Notes under the pieces: model-generated | The model's input: only the letters and a program-made list of their open reading frames with translations | What the model was told of the DNA's origin: nothing | Database searches by the model: none | Shown: positions 1-8,048 of the stretch, one piece after another | Numbering within the stretch: the stretch's first letter is position 1 | Layout of the letters: each line of letters opens with the position of its first letter | Assembly: GCF_001280065.1 (NCBI RefSeq) | Contig: NZ_LGEA01000098.1 | Span: 61,055-125,054, forward strand | Origin: Streptomyces sp. NRRL B-1140 | GTDB lineage: Bacteria > Actinomycetota > Actinomycetes > Streptomycetales > Streptomycetaceae | Reading direction: 5' to 3' | DNA length: 64,000 nucleotides | Position numbers and translations under genes: made by a program

Positions 1-59
1 AGCAGCACGACCGGGCGTCGCTCATCGAAGTCGGCCCACCAGACCTCACCGCGTTGCAT
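1..59 (-). CDS. PemK/MazF-family toxin, N-terminal fragment
   Basis: Only the first 19 codons are inside the window; the gene runs off the left edge. The readable N-terminus is MQRGEVWWADFDERRPVVL. The pattern RGEVWWADF followed by a short run ending in RPVVL is the first strand and loop of PemK/MazF endoribonucleases, the toxins of type II toxin-antitoxin pairs that cleave mRNA. The ATG is preceded on the minus strand by AGGAGG with good spacing, which fixes the start. No antitoxin ORF lies upstream (60-271 is non-coding), so any antitoxin must be downstream, outside the window. The family call is strong despite the length; activity cannot be judged. Confidence 0.75.
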   Translation of the reverse strand, partial: MQRGEVWWADFDERRPVVL

Positions 60-160
60 GTGTCCTCCTGGCACGAGACCGTGGGCGAACGCTGCGTGCC
101 CCGTGCGGGACACGGAAGGAACGCAGGATCACGACCGGAGGCCGCATCCCTCATCACTCC

Positions 161-187
161 AGCGTGCCACAGCCAACTTGGCACGCT
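161..187. repeat. Inverted repeat upstream of the PemK-like gene
   Basis: AGCGTGCCA at 161-169 and TGGCACGCT at 179-187 are perfect 9-bp arms around a 9-nt loop. It lies between the divergent PemK-like and acyl-CoA synthetase genes. It could be a toxin-antitoxin operator or a hairpin in the leader of the minus-strand transcript; the sequence does not decide. Confidence 0.5.
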
Positions 188-198
188 CCGGGCCATTC

Positions 199-213
199 CT
201 GACGTCGCATCAG
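199..213. promoter_or_regulatory. CTGACG-N3-CGTCAG type operator, copy 1
   Basis: CTGACGTCGCATCAG has one mismatch between its 6-bp arms. It lies 25 bp, centre to centre, upstream of a second copy. Both sit in front of the acyl-CoA synthetase at 272. The same motif recurs at 3299, 10261, 15967 and 15994. Confidence 0.6.
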
Positions 214-223
214 TTCGGATAAT

Positions 224-238
224 CTGACAGAGCGTCAG
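224..238. promoter_or_regulatory. CTGACG-N3-CGTCAG type operator, copy 2
   Basis: CTGACAGAGCGTCAG ends 33 nt upstream of the ATG at 272, a position suited to repression by a TetR-type protein. Only one base breaks the perfect 6-bp arms. Confidence 0.65.
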
Positions 239-271
239 TTAGCGGCTGTCTCACAGGAGCGGGCGGAAACG

Positions 272-2497
272 ATGCTTGGATCGACCCACGGCACCCTCAC
301 CACCGACTCCCGCCGGACCCGGGCCATCGCCTGTGGCGAGCGGTCCGGGCCCGTCGTGCACGGCAGGCCGGCCCAGGCGGGCGACCTCGACGTCAGCGGA
401 CGGCCGCTGCACGCGGGCGTACCCGACCTGGACCGCTTCTTCCGCCCACGGTCCGTCGCCGTGATCGGCGCCTCGGACGCCGAGGGCCGCCCGAACACCG
501 GCATCACGCGGCAACTGGCGGACTGGGCGGAGCGGGTCGGCGCCCGGCTGTACCCGGTGCATCCCAGCCGGCCTGCCGTCTTCGGCATCCCCTGCTCCCC
601 TTCCGTCGCCGGTCTGCCCGAACAGGTCGATCTGGCCGTGGTGCTGGTCGGCGACCCCCTGCCGGTGATCGAGGAACTGGCCGAGGCCAAAGCCCGGTTC
701 GCGGTCGTGTTCGCGTCCGGGTTCGCGGAGACCGGGCCGCAGGGCGAGGCCGCCCAGCGGCGACTGGCCGCCGCCGTCGAGCAGTCCGGGATGCGGTTGC
801 TGGGTCCCAACACCAACCTCAACGCCTTCGAGCGGTTCCGCGACGACCTCCAAGGCCCGGCGATCGCGCTGATCACCCAGTCCGGCCACCAGGGCCGCCC
901 CCTCTTCGCCCTGCAGGAACTCGGCATCCGCCTCTCCCACTGGGCCCCCACCGGCAACGAGGCCGACCTGGACAGCGCCGACTTCCTGTCCTACTTCGCC
1001 GAGCAGCCCGAGGTCGGCGCCATCGCCTGCTACCTCGAAGGGCTGAAGGACGGCCGCTCCTTCCTGCTCGCCGCCGACCGGGCCGCCCGGCGCAAAGTCC
1101 CGGTCGTCGCCGTCAAGGTGGGCCGTACCGAGACCGGCGCCCGCACCGCCGCCTCCCACACCGGCCGACTGACCGGCGCGGACGCGGTGGTGGACGCGGC
1201 GCTGCGCCAGTACGGCGTGATCCGCGTCGACGGCCTCGACGAACTCCAGGACACCGCGGCCCTCCTGGCCCGGGCCCGGCCGCCGCGCGCCGACGGGGTC
1301 GTCGTCTACTCCATCTCGGGCGGCACGGGCGCCCACGTCGCGGACCTCGCGACCGGGGCGGGCCTGAGCCTGCCGGTCCTGTCCGAGGCCAAGCAGGCCG
1401 AACTGCACCAGTGGATCCCCGCGTACCTGTCCGTCGCCAACCCCGTCGACAACGGCGGCCATCCGGTCGGGGACGAACGCGGGCGGAAGATCATCGACGC
1501 GATCCTCGACGACCCTGAAGTGGGCGTCCTGATCTGCCCGGTGACCGGGCCGTTCCCGCCGCTCAGCGACCGGCTCGTCCGGGACCTGGTGGACGCGGCC
1601 GAGCAGACCGACAAGCTGGTGTGCGTGGTGTGGGGCTCGCCCGTCGGCACCGAGCCCGCCTACCGCGAGGTGCTGCTGGGCTCCTCGCGCGTGGCCACCT
1701 TCCGCACGGTCGGCAACTGCCTCACCGCCGTCCGCGCCCACCTCGCCCACCACCGCTTCACGGCCGCCTACCGCTCCCCCTTCGACGAGGCCCCGCGCAC
1801 CCTCTCGCCGTCCTACCGCAAGGCGCAGGCGCTGATGCAGCCCGGCCGGCAGCTCAGCGAGCACGCGGCGAAGCAGCTGCTGCGGGCGTACGGCATCCGC
1901 GTACCGCGCGAGCAGCTGGTGACCAGTGCGGCGGCGGCCGTGCGCGCGGCCGGGCTCGTGGGCTACCCGGTGGTGATGAAGGCCTCCGGCGCCCGCATCG
2001 CCCACAAGACCGAGCTGGGCCTGGTGAAGATCGGGCTGACCTCGGCCAGCCAGGTCCGCGACGCGTACCGGGAGCTGACCGACATCGCCCGCTACGAGGA
2101 CGTCGCCCTGGACGGTGTCCTGGTGTGCCAGATGGTCGAACAGGGCGTGGAGATGGTCGTCGGCGTCGCCCACGACGACCTGTTCGGCCCGACCGTGACC
2201 GTGGGGCTCGGCGGTGTCCTCGTCGAGGTGCTGCGCGACACCGCCGTAGGGGTGCCGCCCTTCGGGGAGGAGCAGGCGCGGGACATGCTCGCCGGGCTGC
2301 GCGGGCGGGCCCTGCTCGACGGGGTCCGGGGGCGGCCGCCGGCCGATCTGGACGCGCTGGTCGAGGTGGTCCTGCGGGTGCAGCGCATGGCCCTGGAACT
2401 CGGTGACCGGCTGGCGGAACTGGAGATCAATCCGCTGATGGTCCTGCCGCAGGGGCAGGGTGCCGTGGCGCTGGACGCGCTGGCGGTGTGCCGCTGA
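272..2497 (+). CDS. ADP-forming acyl-CoA synthetase (acetate-CoA ligase family)
   Basis: A 741-aa single-chain NDP-forming acyl-CoA synthetase. These enzymes make acyl-CoA from a carboxylic acid, CoA and ATP through a phosphohistidine. An N-terminal CoA-binding Rossmann domain starts near residue 53 (RPRSVAVIGAS). Two succinyl-CoA-ligase-like domains follow, with the phosphohistidine motif SHTGRLTG near residue 295. A C-terminal ATP-grasp domain covers about residues 500-735 (VVMKASGARIAHKTE near 568). The first 50 residues are an extension most relatives lack, but AGGAG upstream of 272 supports this start. The stop overlaps the next gene's ATG by one base, so the two are probably translationally coupled. 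Two palindromic operators lie just upstream. The substrate is unknown. Confidence 0.9.
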   Translation: MLGSTHGTLTTDSRRTRAIACGERSGPVVHGRPAQAGDLDVSGRPLHAGVPDLDRFFRPRSVAVIGASDAEGRPNTGITRQLADWAERVGARLYPVHPSRPAVFGIPCSPSVAGLPEQVDLAVVLVGDPLPVIEELAEAKARFAVVFASGFAETGPQGEAAQRRLAAAVEQSGMRLLGPNTNLNAFERFRDDLQGPAIALITQSGHQGRPLFALQELGIRLSHWAPTGNEADLDSADFLSYFAEQPEVGAIACYLEGLKDGRSFLLAADRAARRKVPVVAVKVGRTETGARTAASHTGRLTGADAVVDAALRQYGVIRVDGLDELQDTAALLARARPPRADGVVVYSISGGTGAHVADLATGAGLSLPVLSEAKQAELHQWIPAYLSVANPVDNGGHPVGDERGRKIIDAILDDPEVGVLICPVTGPFPPLSDRLVRDLVDAAEQTDKLVCVVWGSPVGTEPAYREVLLGSSRVATFRTVGNCLTAVRAHLAHHRFTAAYRSPFDEAPRTLSPSYRKAQALMQPGRQLSEHAAKQLLRAYGIRVPREQLVTSAAAAVRAAGLVGYPVVMKASGARIAHKTELGLVKIGLTSASQVRDAYRELTDIARYEDVALDGVLVCQMVEQGVEMVVGVAHDDLFGPTVTVGLGGVLVEVLRDTAVGVPPFGEEQARDMLAGLRGRALLDGVRGRPPADLDALVEVVLRVQRMALELGDRLAELEINPLMVLPQGQGAVALDALAVCR

Positions 2498-3288
2498 TGA
2501 CGGAGCCCGAGCTGGTGCACTCGACCGGCGGCCACGTCCTCTCGCTCACCCTCAACCGGCCCGAGCGTCTCAACGCCCTCACGCCCGGGCAGCGGGAGGA
2601 CATCGTCCGGCTGCTGGCGGAGGCGTCGGCCACGGCGGAGGTGCGGGCGGTCGTGATCACGGGAGCGGGGCGCGGTTTCTGCTCCGGAGCGGACCTCCGG
2701 GGCTCGGGCGCACCCGGCGAACGCCTCGCGGGCGACGTCGCACGCATGCTGCGCACCGGTGCCCAGCGTCTGATCGCCGCCGTGCTCGACTGCGAGAAGC
2801 CGGTGATCGCGGCCGTGAACGGCACGGCGGCCGGCCTCGGCGCGCACCTCGCGTTCGCCTGCGACCTGGTCATCGCGGCCGAATCCGCCCGCTTCACCGA
2901 GGTGTTCGTGCGTCGCGGCCTGGTCCCCGACGGTGGCGGCTCCTATCTCCTGCCGCGGCTCGTCGGCCCGCAGCGGGCGAAGGAGCTGATGTTCTTCGGT
3001 GACGCGCTCACCGCGCCGGACGCCGAACGCCTCGGGCTCGTCAACCGGGTCGTGCCCGACGAGGAGCTCCGCAGGACGGCACGTGCCTGGGCCGAGCGCC
3101 TCGCCGCGGGCCCGACGCGCGCCCTCGCCCTGACCAAGCAGCTCGTCAACGCCTCGCTCGACACCGACCGCACGGCGGCCTTCGCCGCCGAGGCCGCCGC
3201 GCAGGAGATCAACATGACGACGGCGGACGCCCAGGAGGGCGTACGGAGCTTCGTGGAACGGCGCGGCGCGCGGTTCGGAGGACGCTGA
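2497..3288 (+). CDS. Enoyl-CoA hydratase/isomerase (PaaG-like crotonase)
   Basis: A 263-aa crotonase-fold protein with the oxyanion-hole segment GRGFCSGADL and the segment GLVPDGGGSYLLPRLVG. Where classical enoyl-CoA hydratases carry a second catalytic Glu, this has the PD of PaaG-type isomerases, so double-bond isomerisation is at least as likely as hydration. The ATG at 2497 shares one base with the preceding TGA; an in-frame GTG at 2488 is possible but would overlap further. It is co-transcribed with the acyl-CoA synthetase and presumably acts on the CoA ester that enzyme makes. Confidence 0.88.
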   Translation: MTEPELVHSTGGHVLSLTLNRPERLNALTPGQREDIVRLLAEASATAEVRAVVITGAGRGFCSGADLRGSGAPGERLAGDVARMLRTGAQRLIAAVLDCEKPVIAAVNGTAAGLGAHLAFACDLVIAAESARFTEVFVRRGLVPDGGGSYLLPRLVGPQRAKELMFFGDALTAPDAERLGLVNRVVPDEELRRTARAWAERLAAGPTRALALTKQLVNASLDTDRTAAFAAEAAAQEINMTTADAQEGVRSFVERRGARFGGR

Positions 3289-3298
3289 CCCTTCCTAT

Positions 3299-3313
3299 CT
3301 GACGGTACGTCAG
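3299..3313. promoter_or_regulatory. CTGACG-N3-CGTCAG operator, perfect copy
   Basis: CTGACGGTACGTCAG has perfect 6-bp arms. It lies 10 bp after the crotonase stop codon and 13 nt before the flavin reductase start, so the flavin reductase probably has its own promoter under the same regulator as the rest of the cluster. Confidence 0.7.
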
Positions 3314-3326
3314 CTTCAATGGCGGT

Positions 3327-3947
3327 GTGATGGGACAAGCAGGGATGGCGGAGGCCGCCGTCCGCTACCTCAGGTCGGTCCGCCCGGCCGCCCCGGAGCC
3401 CGTCGAGGTGCTGCCGCGGCCCGAACTGCGCTGTGTCGGCGCCGACGAGCGGGCCCCGCTCGACCCAGAGGAGTTCCGCAGGGTCCTGGGGCACTTCGCG
3501 TCGGGCGTGGCCGTCGTCACGGCACCCCCTGCCACTGCCGGCGACCCTCCCGCCGGCTTCGCGTGCCAGTCCTTCACCTCCCTCTCCCTCGACCCGCCCC
3601 TCGTCGCCTTCATGGTCGGTCGCACGTCGACGACCTGGCCGCGGATCGCACGCGCCGGGGTGTTCTGCGTGAACGTCCTGGCTTCCGGGCAGGGCGAGTT
3701 GTGCCGCTCGTTCGCGGTGAGCGGCGCGGACAAGTTCGCGGGGGTGGCGTACGACGCGGCCCCGGTGTCCGGCTCGCCCCGCCTGACGGGCACGGTGGCG
3801 TGGATCGACTGCACGGTCCACGCCGTCCACCCGGGCGGCGACCACCTCGTCGTGGTCGGCCGGGTGAACGCCCTCGGCGCGGGCGACGGTGCGGACGGAC
3901 CGCTCCTGTTCCACCGGGGGCGCTTCGCGCGGCTGGCGTCCTCGTAG
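3327..3947 (+). CDS. Flavin reductase-like FMN-binding protein
   Basis: A 206-aa protein of the flavin reductase (HpaC/DIM6-NTAB) family. The FMN-binding domain begins near residue 50 (FRRVLGHFASGVAVVTA) and contains the typical CQSFTSLSLDPPLVAFMVG segment. Members supply reduced flavin to the oxygenase half of two-component monooxygenases. No oxygenase component is visible in the window, so its partner must be elsewhere. GTG at 3327 and ATG at 3330 are adjacent in-frame starts; neither has a strong ribosome binding site. The palindrome 13 nt upstream ties it to the neighbouring catabolic genes. Confidence 0.85.
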   Translation: MMGQAGMAEAAVRYLRSVRPAAPEPVEVLPRPELRCVGADERAPLDPEEFRRVLGHFASGVAVVTAPPATAGDPPAGFACQSFTSLSLDPPLVAFMVGRTSTTWPRIARAGVFCVNVLASGQGELCRSFAVSGADKFAGVAYDAAPVSGSPRLTGTVAWIDCTVHAVHPGGDHLVVVGRVNALGAGDGADGPLLFHRGRFARLASS

Positions 3948-4117
3948 GGCCTGGGCTGCCGCCCCCGGAGGGCTCTGCTGCCGGGTCCGGCTCAGGCTCG
4001 GCCCGCGTCCGGTGCCGCCGTCACGGCGGTGGCGGAAGCACCCGCCACGGAGGGACGCGGACCGCGGGGCCCGTCACCGGTGACCGGGGTGCCCACGTCA
4101 CGGAAAGGAACAGCCAG

Positions 4118-4585
4118 ATGAACGCCGAGGACAGCGCGCAGGAGCCGCCTGAGCACGCCCGCTTCGCTGCTCACCTGGCCGACCTGGAGCAGGTCACCGG
4201 CGCGGACGAGGAGGAGCTGGTGGCCGGAGTCCTCGCCGACCCGGATCCGGCGATGGCCGGGGCCGCCGTGGTGCGGCACCTCGACCGTCGAGCCGAGGAG
4301 TTGTACGCCGCATCCGGCTGGGAGGAGTGGGCGGAGGCGATGGCCCGGGTGGTGGGCGGCCGTCCGTTCCTGGTCCGGCGCCTGCGGGAGTGGGCCCTGT
4401 TCCGGGCTGTCGCACTCGAGCTGCCCTGGGAGGAGGACGACCTGCTCGCGTCGTCCGACTGGCTCCAGCTGAGGACCGCGGCCGGGGCGGGCCCCGGCGC
4501 CCTCGTCGTCCTCGCCGAGCGCGGGCGGACGAAGCGGATCCGCGGCACGGCCCGAGCGGGCCTCACACGGGGGAACCCCGCCTGA
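4118..4585 (+). CDS. Hypothetical protein, 155 aa
   Basis: I do not recognise the family. The product is acidic and leucine/alanine-rich (it begins MNAEDSAQEPPEHARFAAHL) and looks largely helical, with many Trp and Glu residues in the middle (GWEEWAEAMARVVGG, REWALFRAVALELPWEEDD). There is no signal peptide or membrane segment. AAAGGAA just upstream supports the ATG at 4118; the longer open frame upstream overlaps the flavin reductase and is not credible. It converges with the MFS gene, 12 bp apart. Confidence 0.6.
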   Translation: MNAEDSAQEPPEHARFAAHLADLEQVTGADEEELVAGVLADPDPAMAGAAVVRHLDRRAEELYAASGWEEWAEAMARVVGGRPFLVRRLREWALFRAVALELPWEEDDLLASSDWLQLRTAAGAGPGALVVLAERGRTKRIRGTARAGLTRGNPA

Positions 4586-4597
4586 AGACCGGCCGGT

Positions 4598-5899
4598 TCA
4601 GGCCGCCGCCACCTCGCCGACCGACCTGCGCCGGATCACCAGCGCCATCAACGCCGCCGCCGCGCACAGCGCCCCCGACGCGTACCAGACCACGTCGTAC
4701 GTGCCGAACGTGTCGCGGGCGACGCCGCCCAGGAAGGCGACGAGGGCTGCTCCGACCTGGTGGGAGGCGAGGACCCAGCCGAAGACGATCGCGCTGTCCT
4801 CGCCGTACTGCTCGCGGCACAGCGCGAGGGTGGGCGGGACCGTGGCGACCCAGTCGAGGCCGTAGAAGACGATGAAGAAGACCATCGGAGGGTGGACCGC
4901 GGGGCCCAGCAGGAGCGGGAGGAACATCAGCGACACGCCCCGCAGCGCGTAGTACACGGCCAGCAGGCGGCGCGGCTCGAAGCGGTCCGTGAACCAGCCG
5001 GAGGCGATCGTGCCGACGACGTCGAAGACCCCGATGACCGCGAGCAGGGAGGCGGCGGCCCGGACGGGCATGTGCGCGTCGTGCGCCGCGGGGATGAAGT
5101 GCGTCTGGATCAGGCCGTTGGTGGAGGCGCCGCAGATCGCGAAGGTGCCGGCGAGCAGCCAGAACGGGCCGGTGCGCACGGCGGACAGCAGCACGGTCAC
5201 GGCCCGGCGGGCGGCGCCGGGCACGGGCGGGGGCTTCGGTACGAACTCGGCGGCCCCGTACGGCTTCTGCCCCACGTCGGCCGGGTGGTCGTGCAGCAGG
5301 AGCCACACGAACGGGACGACCGCGAGGGCGGCGAGCGCGACCGTCACGGCCGCCGGGCGCCAGTCGTAGCGGTCGATGATCCAGGACAGCAGGGGCAGGA
5401 AGATCAGCTGGCCGGAGGCCGAGGCGGCGGTGAGGATGCCGCTGACCAGGCCGCGCCGTGCGGTGAACCAGCGGTTGGTGACGGTCGCCGCGAAGGCCAG
5501 CGCCATGGAGCCGGAGCCGAGGCCGACCAGCAGGCCCCAGCACAGCATGAGCTGCCAGGCCGCGGTCATCCACACGGTGAGCCAGGAACCGGCCGCGATC
5601 ACGGTCAGGGCGACCGCGACGACCCGGCGGATGCCGAAGCGGTCCATCAGGGCAGCGGCGAACGGGGCCGTCAGACCGTACAGCGCGAGGTTCACCGAGA
5701 CGGCGGCGCCGATCGTGCCGCGCGACCAGTCGAATTCGTCGTGCAGGGGATCGATGAGCAGGCCCGGCACGGAACGGAAGGCTGCGGCGCCGATGATCGT
5801 CACGAAGGTCACGGCGGCGACGAACCAGGCGCGGTGCAGGCGCACCCGGGTCGGCTTCGGCGGCTGCCGCACAGCCGCTGTGTCGGTTGTCTGGGTCAC
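4598..5899 (-). CDS. MFS transporter (OFA/monocarboxylate-like)
   Basis: A 433-aa major facilitator with about 12 hydrophobic segments. The loop after TM2 carries the family motif (ALMDRFGIRRV), and WSRGTIGAAVSVNLALYG resembles TM1-2 of oxalate/formate and monocarboxylate type carriers. A GTG at 5899 has GGAAG nine bases upstream; an ATG at 5932 would add 11 residues without a clear ribosome binding site. It is divergent from a GlxA-type regulator, and a long inverted repeat sits between the two, so the regulator probably controls it. Its substrate is likely a small organic acid, by family only. Confidence 0.85.
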   Translation of the reverse strand: MTQTTDTAAVRQPPKPTRVRLHRAWFVAAVTFVTIIGAAAFRSVPGLLIDPLHDEFDWSRGTIGAAVSVNLALYGLTAPFAAALMDRFGIRRVVAVALTVIAAGSWLTVWMTAAWQLMLCWGLLVGLGSGSMALAFAATVTNRWFTARRGLVSGILTAASASGQLIFLPLLSWIIDRYDWRPAAVTVALAALAVVPFVWLLLHDHPADVGQKPYGAAEFVPKPPPVPGAARRAVTVLLSAVRTGPFWLLAGTFAICGASTNGLIQTHFIPAAHDAHMPVRAAASLLAVIGVFDVVGTIASGWFTDRFEPRRLLAVYYALRGVSLMFLPLLLGPAVHPPMVFFIVFYGLDWVATVPPTLALCREQYGEDSAIVFGWVLASHQVGAALVAFLGGVARDTFGTYDVVWYASGALCAAAALMALVIRRRSVGEVAAA

Positions 5900-5917
5900 G
5901 ACATAGAGCTTCCGGCC

Positions 5918-5953
5918 TGCTGTGCCTTCCATCGAGTGGCCCGAAGGACAGCA
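5918..5953. promoter_or_regulatory. Inverted repeat between MFS and GlxA-type genes
   Basis: TGCTGTGCCTTC (5918-5929) and GAAGGACAGCA (5943-5953) are complementary over 11 bases, with one extra G in the left arm and a 13-nt spacer. It is the only strong symmetry in this divergent promoter and is a good candidate site for the adjacent AraC-type regulator. Confidence 0.5.
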
Positions 5954-5958
5954 TTCGT

Positions 5959-5964
5959 TAGGAT
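5959..5964 (+). promoter_or_regulatory. Candidate -10 box of a leaderless transcript
   Basis: TAGGAT lies only 6 nt before the ATG at 5971. With no ribosome binding site upstream, this suggests that transcription starts at or next to the start codon. Confidence 0.4.
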
Positions 5965-5970
5965 CGGGCC

Positions 5971-7077
5971 ATGAGCCGTCAGCCGGAGTTCCGCCCGCAC
6001 CGGGTCGTCGTCCTCGCCCTGGACGGCCTGCTCCCCTTCGAGCTGGGCATCCCGCACCGCATCTTCGGCCGCCCCCGGGACGCCGAGGGACGCCTGCTGT
6101 ACGACGTCGTCACCTGCTCGGTCCGCCCGCCGGGCCCGGTGCGGACCGACGCCGACTTCGCCGTCCAGGTGGAGCACGGCCCCGAGGCGCTGGCCACGGC
6201 CGACACGGTGATCGTCCCGGCATCGTACGAACTCGGCCCGGTCTTCGAGCAGGGCGTGCTGACCGGCGAACTGGCCGCCGCCCTGGCCCACATCCGCCCG
6301 GGCACCCGCCTCGCCTCCATCTGCACCGGCGTCTACGTCCTCGCCGCCGCCGGTCTCCTCGACGGCCGGCCCGCCACCACCCACTGGGCCGACGCCGACC
6401 GTTTCCAGCGGCTCTTCCCGCGGATCGAGGTCGACCCGGACGTGCTGTTCATCGACGACGGCGACGTCCTGACCTCCGCCGGTGTCGCGGCCGGCATCGA
6501 CCTGTGCCTGCACATGGTGCGCCGGGACCACGGCACGGCGGTCGCCAACGACGTGGCCCGCCGCACGGTCGTGCCGCCGCATCGCGACGGCGGTCAGGCG
6601 CAGTACATCCACCGGCCCGTGCCGGATCCGCAGCAGGCGACCACGACCTCCGCCCGCGCCTGGGCCCTGGGCCGTCTCCACGAGCCGATCCAGCTGCGCG
6701 ACATGGCCGCCCAGGAGTCCATGTCGGTGCGCACGTTCACCCGCCGCTTCCGCGAGGAGACCGGCGTCAGCCCCGGCCAGTGGCTCACCCAGCAGCGCGT
6801 GGAACGGGCCCGCCACCTCCTGGAGTCCACCGACCGCTCCGTCGACCAGGTCGCCCGGGACGCGGGTTTCGGCACGGCCCAGTCGATGCGCCAGCACCTC
6901 CAGTCGGCCCTGGGGGTCACGCCCACGGCCTACCGGAGGACGTTCCGGGCGGAGAACGACGGGGCGCGGCTCTCAGAAGGTGAGCATCACCGCGGCTCTC
7001 AGAAGGTGAGCACCGCCCGCGCCACCCGCCCGGCCTCCGCGTCCGCCGCCGCCTTGTCGAAGTCCTCGACCGGGTAG
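5971..7077 (+). CDS. GlxA family transcriptional regulator (DJ-1/PfpI plus AraC HTH)
   Basis: A 368-aa regulator. Residues 10-190 form a DJ-1/PfpI-like amidotransferase fold (VVVLALDGLLPFELGIP, then SICTGVYVLAAAGLL with the nucleophile-elbow Cys). Residues 225-325 are an AraC-type double helix-turn-helix (MAAQESMSVRTFTRRF, VARDAGFGTAQSMRQH). Homologues usually end shortly after the YRRTF segment; here about 40 further residues read antiparallel into the 3' end of the alcohol dehydrogenase gene. This tail follows a 26-bp tandem duplication (6966-7017) that shifts its frame. It probably controls the divergent MFS gene. Confidence 0.87.
   Translation: MSRQPEFRPHRVVVLALDGLLPFELGIPHRIFGRPRDAEGRLLYDVVTCSVRPPGPVRTDADFAVQVEHGPEALATADTVIVPASYELGPVFEQGVLTGELAAALAHIRPGTRLASICTGVYVLAAAGLLDGRPATTHWADADRFQRLFPRIEVDPDVLFIDDGDVLTSAGVAAGIDLCLHMVRRDHGTAVANDVARRTVVPPHRDGGQAQYIHRPVPDPQQATTTSARAWALGRLHEPIQLRDMAAQESMSVRTFTRRFREETGVSPGQWLTQQRVERARHLLESTDRSVDQVARDAGFGTAQSMRQHLQSALGVTPTAYRRTFRAENDGARLSEGEHHRGSQKVSTARATRPASASAAALSKSSTG
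6966..7017. repeat. 26-bp tandem duplication at the convergent 3' ends
   Basis: A 21-bp block beginning GCGGCTCTCAGAAGG occurs at 6966-6986 and again at 6992-7012, a period of 26 bp. It duplicates the end of the alcohol dehydrogenase gene including its stop codon. Because 26 is not a multiple of three, it also changes the reading frame of the last codons of the GlxA-type gene. Confidence 0.8.
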
Positions 7078-8048
7078 GTCCGGGTGACCAGTTCGTCGAG
7101 CAGCAGGCGCCCTTGCCGGTACATCTCGGCGTACAGGGCGATGTCCCGCTGTGGGCGCGAGGAGCCGTAGCGGCAGCCCAGGATGGACTTGTCGAGGTAC
7201 ATCGAGGAGACGCGGAAGGACGCCTCGGCCGTGGCGGGCGGGACACCGAGGAGGATCGCCTGGCCGTGCCGGTCCAGCGCGTCGATCGCCTGCCGGATCA
7301 GCTCCACCCGGCCGACGCACTCGAAGGCGTGGTCCACGCCCGTGGGCAGGAGGTCGCGCACGCCCTCGGCCGAGGCGAGGAAGTCGGTCGCGCCGAACCT
7401 GCGGGCCGCCTCCTCCTTCCCCGGGTCGGCGTCGACGGCGACGATCCGCCCGGCGCCCGCGATGCGCGCCCCCTGGAGCACGTTCAGGCCGATGCCGCCC
7501 GTCCCGATGACCAGGACGCTGTCGCCGTGGTCGACCCGCGCCCGGTTGAGTACGGCGCCCACCCCGGTCAGCACCCCGCACCCGATGAGCGCGGCCGACG
7601 CCGGCGGGATGTCGTCGGGGATGCGGACCGCCTGTACGGCCTTGACGACCGTGCGCTCGGCGAACGCCGAGTTGGACGCGAACTGGTGCACCGGTGTGCC
7701 GCCCTGGCGGAACGGCCGGCCCGGGCGCCCGATGGCCCGCCGGCACATGGTCGGCCGCCCCCGGTCGCAGTCCGCGCACGCACCGCAGTTGGCCAGGGTG
7801 GACAGCGCCACATGGTCCCCGGCCGCGACATGGGTGACGCCCGCGCCCACCGCCTCCACGACCCCGGCCCCCTCATGGCCCAGCACCACGGGAACGGGGA
7901 AGGGGATGGTCCCGTCCACCACCGACAGGTCGCTGTGGCACAGCCCGGCCGCCGAGATCGCCACCCGCACCTCACCCGGCCCGGGCTCGCGCACGTGAAG
8001 ATCCGTGACGACCCGGACCTGCTTGCCGTCGAAGAGCACACCTCGCAT
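6999..8048 (-). CDS. Zinc-dependent alcohol dehydrogenase
   Basis: A 349-aa medium-chain dehydrogenase/reductase. Catalytic zinc ligands are in GLCHSD and GHEGAG. The structural zinc lobe has four Cys (CGACADCDRGRPTMC), and a Rossmann motif is seen in GTGGIGLN. It should oxidise an alcohol (or reduce an aldehyde) with NAD(P)H as cofactor. The ATG shares its A with the stop of the upstream acyl-CoA dehydrogenase (TGATG), so it is the third gene of a minus-strand operon SDR - dehydrogenase - alcohol dehydrogenase. The stop lies inside a 26-bp tandem duplication. Confidence 0.9.
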   Translation of the reverse strand: MRGVLFDGKQVRVVTDLHVREPGPGEVRVAISAAGLCHSDLSVVDGTIPFPVPVVLGHEGAGVVEAVGAGVTHVAAGDHVALSTLANCGACADCDRGRPTMCRRAIGRPGRPFRQGGTPVHQFASNSAFAERTVVKAVQAVRIPDDIPPASAALIGCGVLTGVGAVLNRARVDHGDSVLVIGTGGIGLNVLQGARIAGAGRIVAVDADPGKEEAARRFGATDFLASAEGVRDLLPTGVDHAFECVGRVELIRQAIDALDRHGQAILLGVPPATAEASFRVSSMYLDKSILGCRYGSSRPQRDIALYAEMYRQGRLLLDELVTRTYPVEDFDKAAADAEAGRVARAVLTF

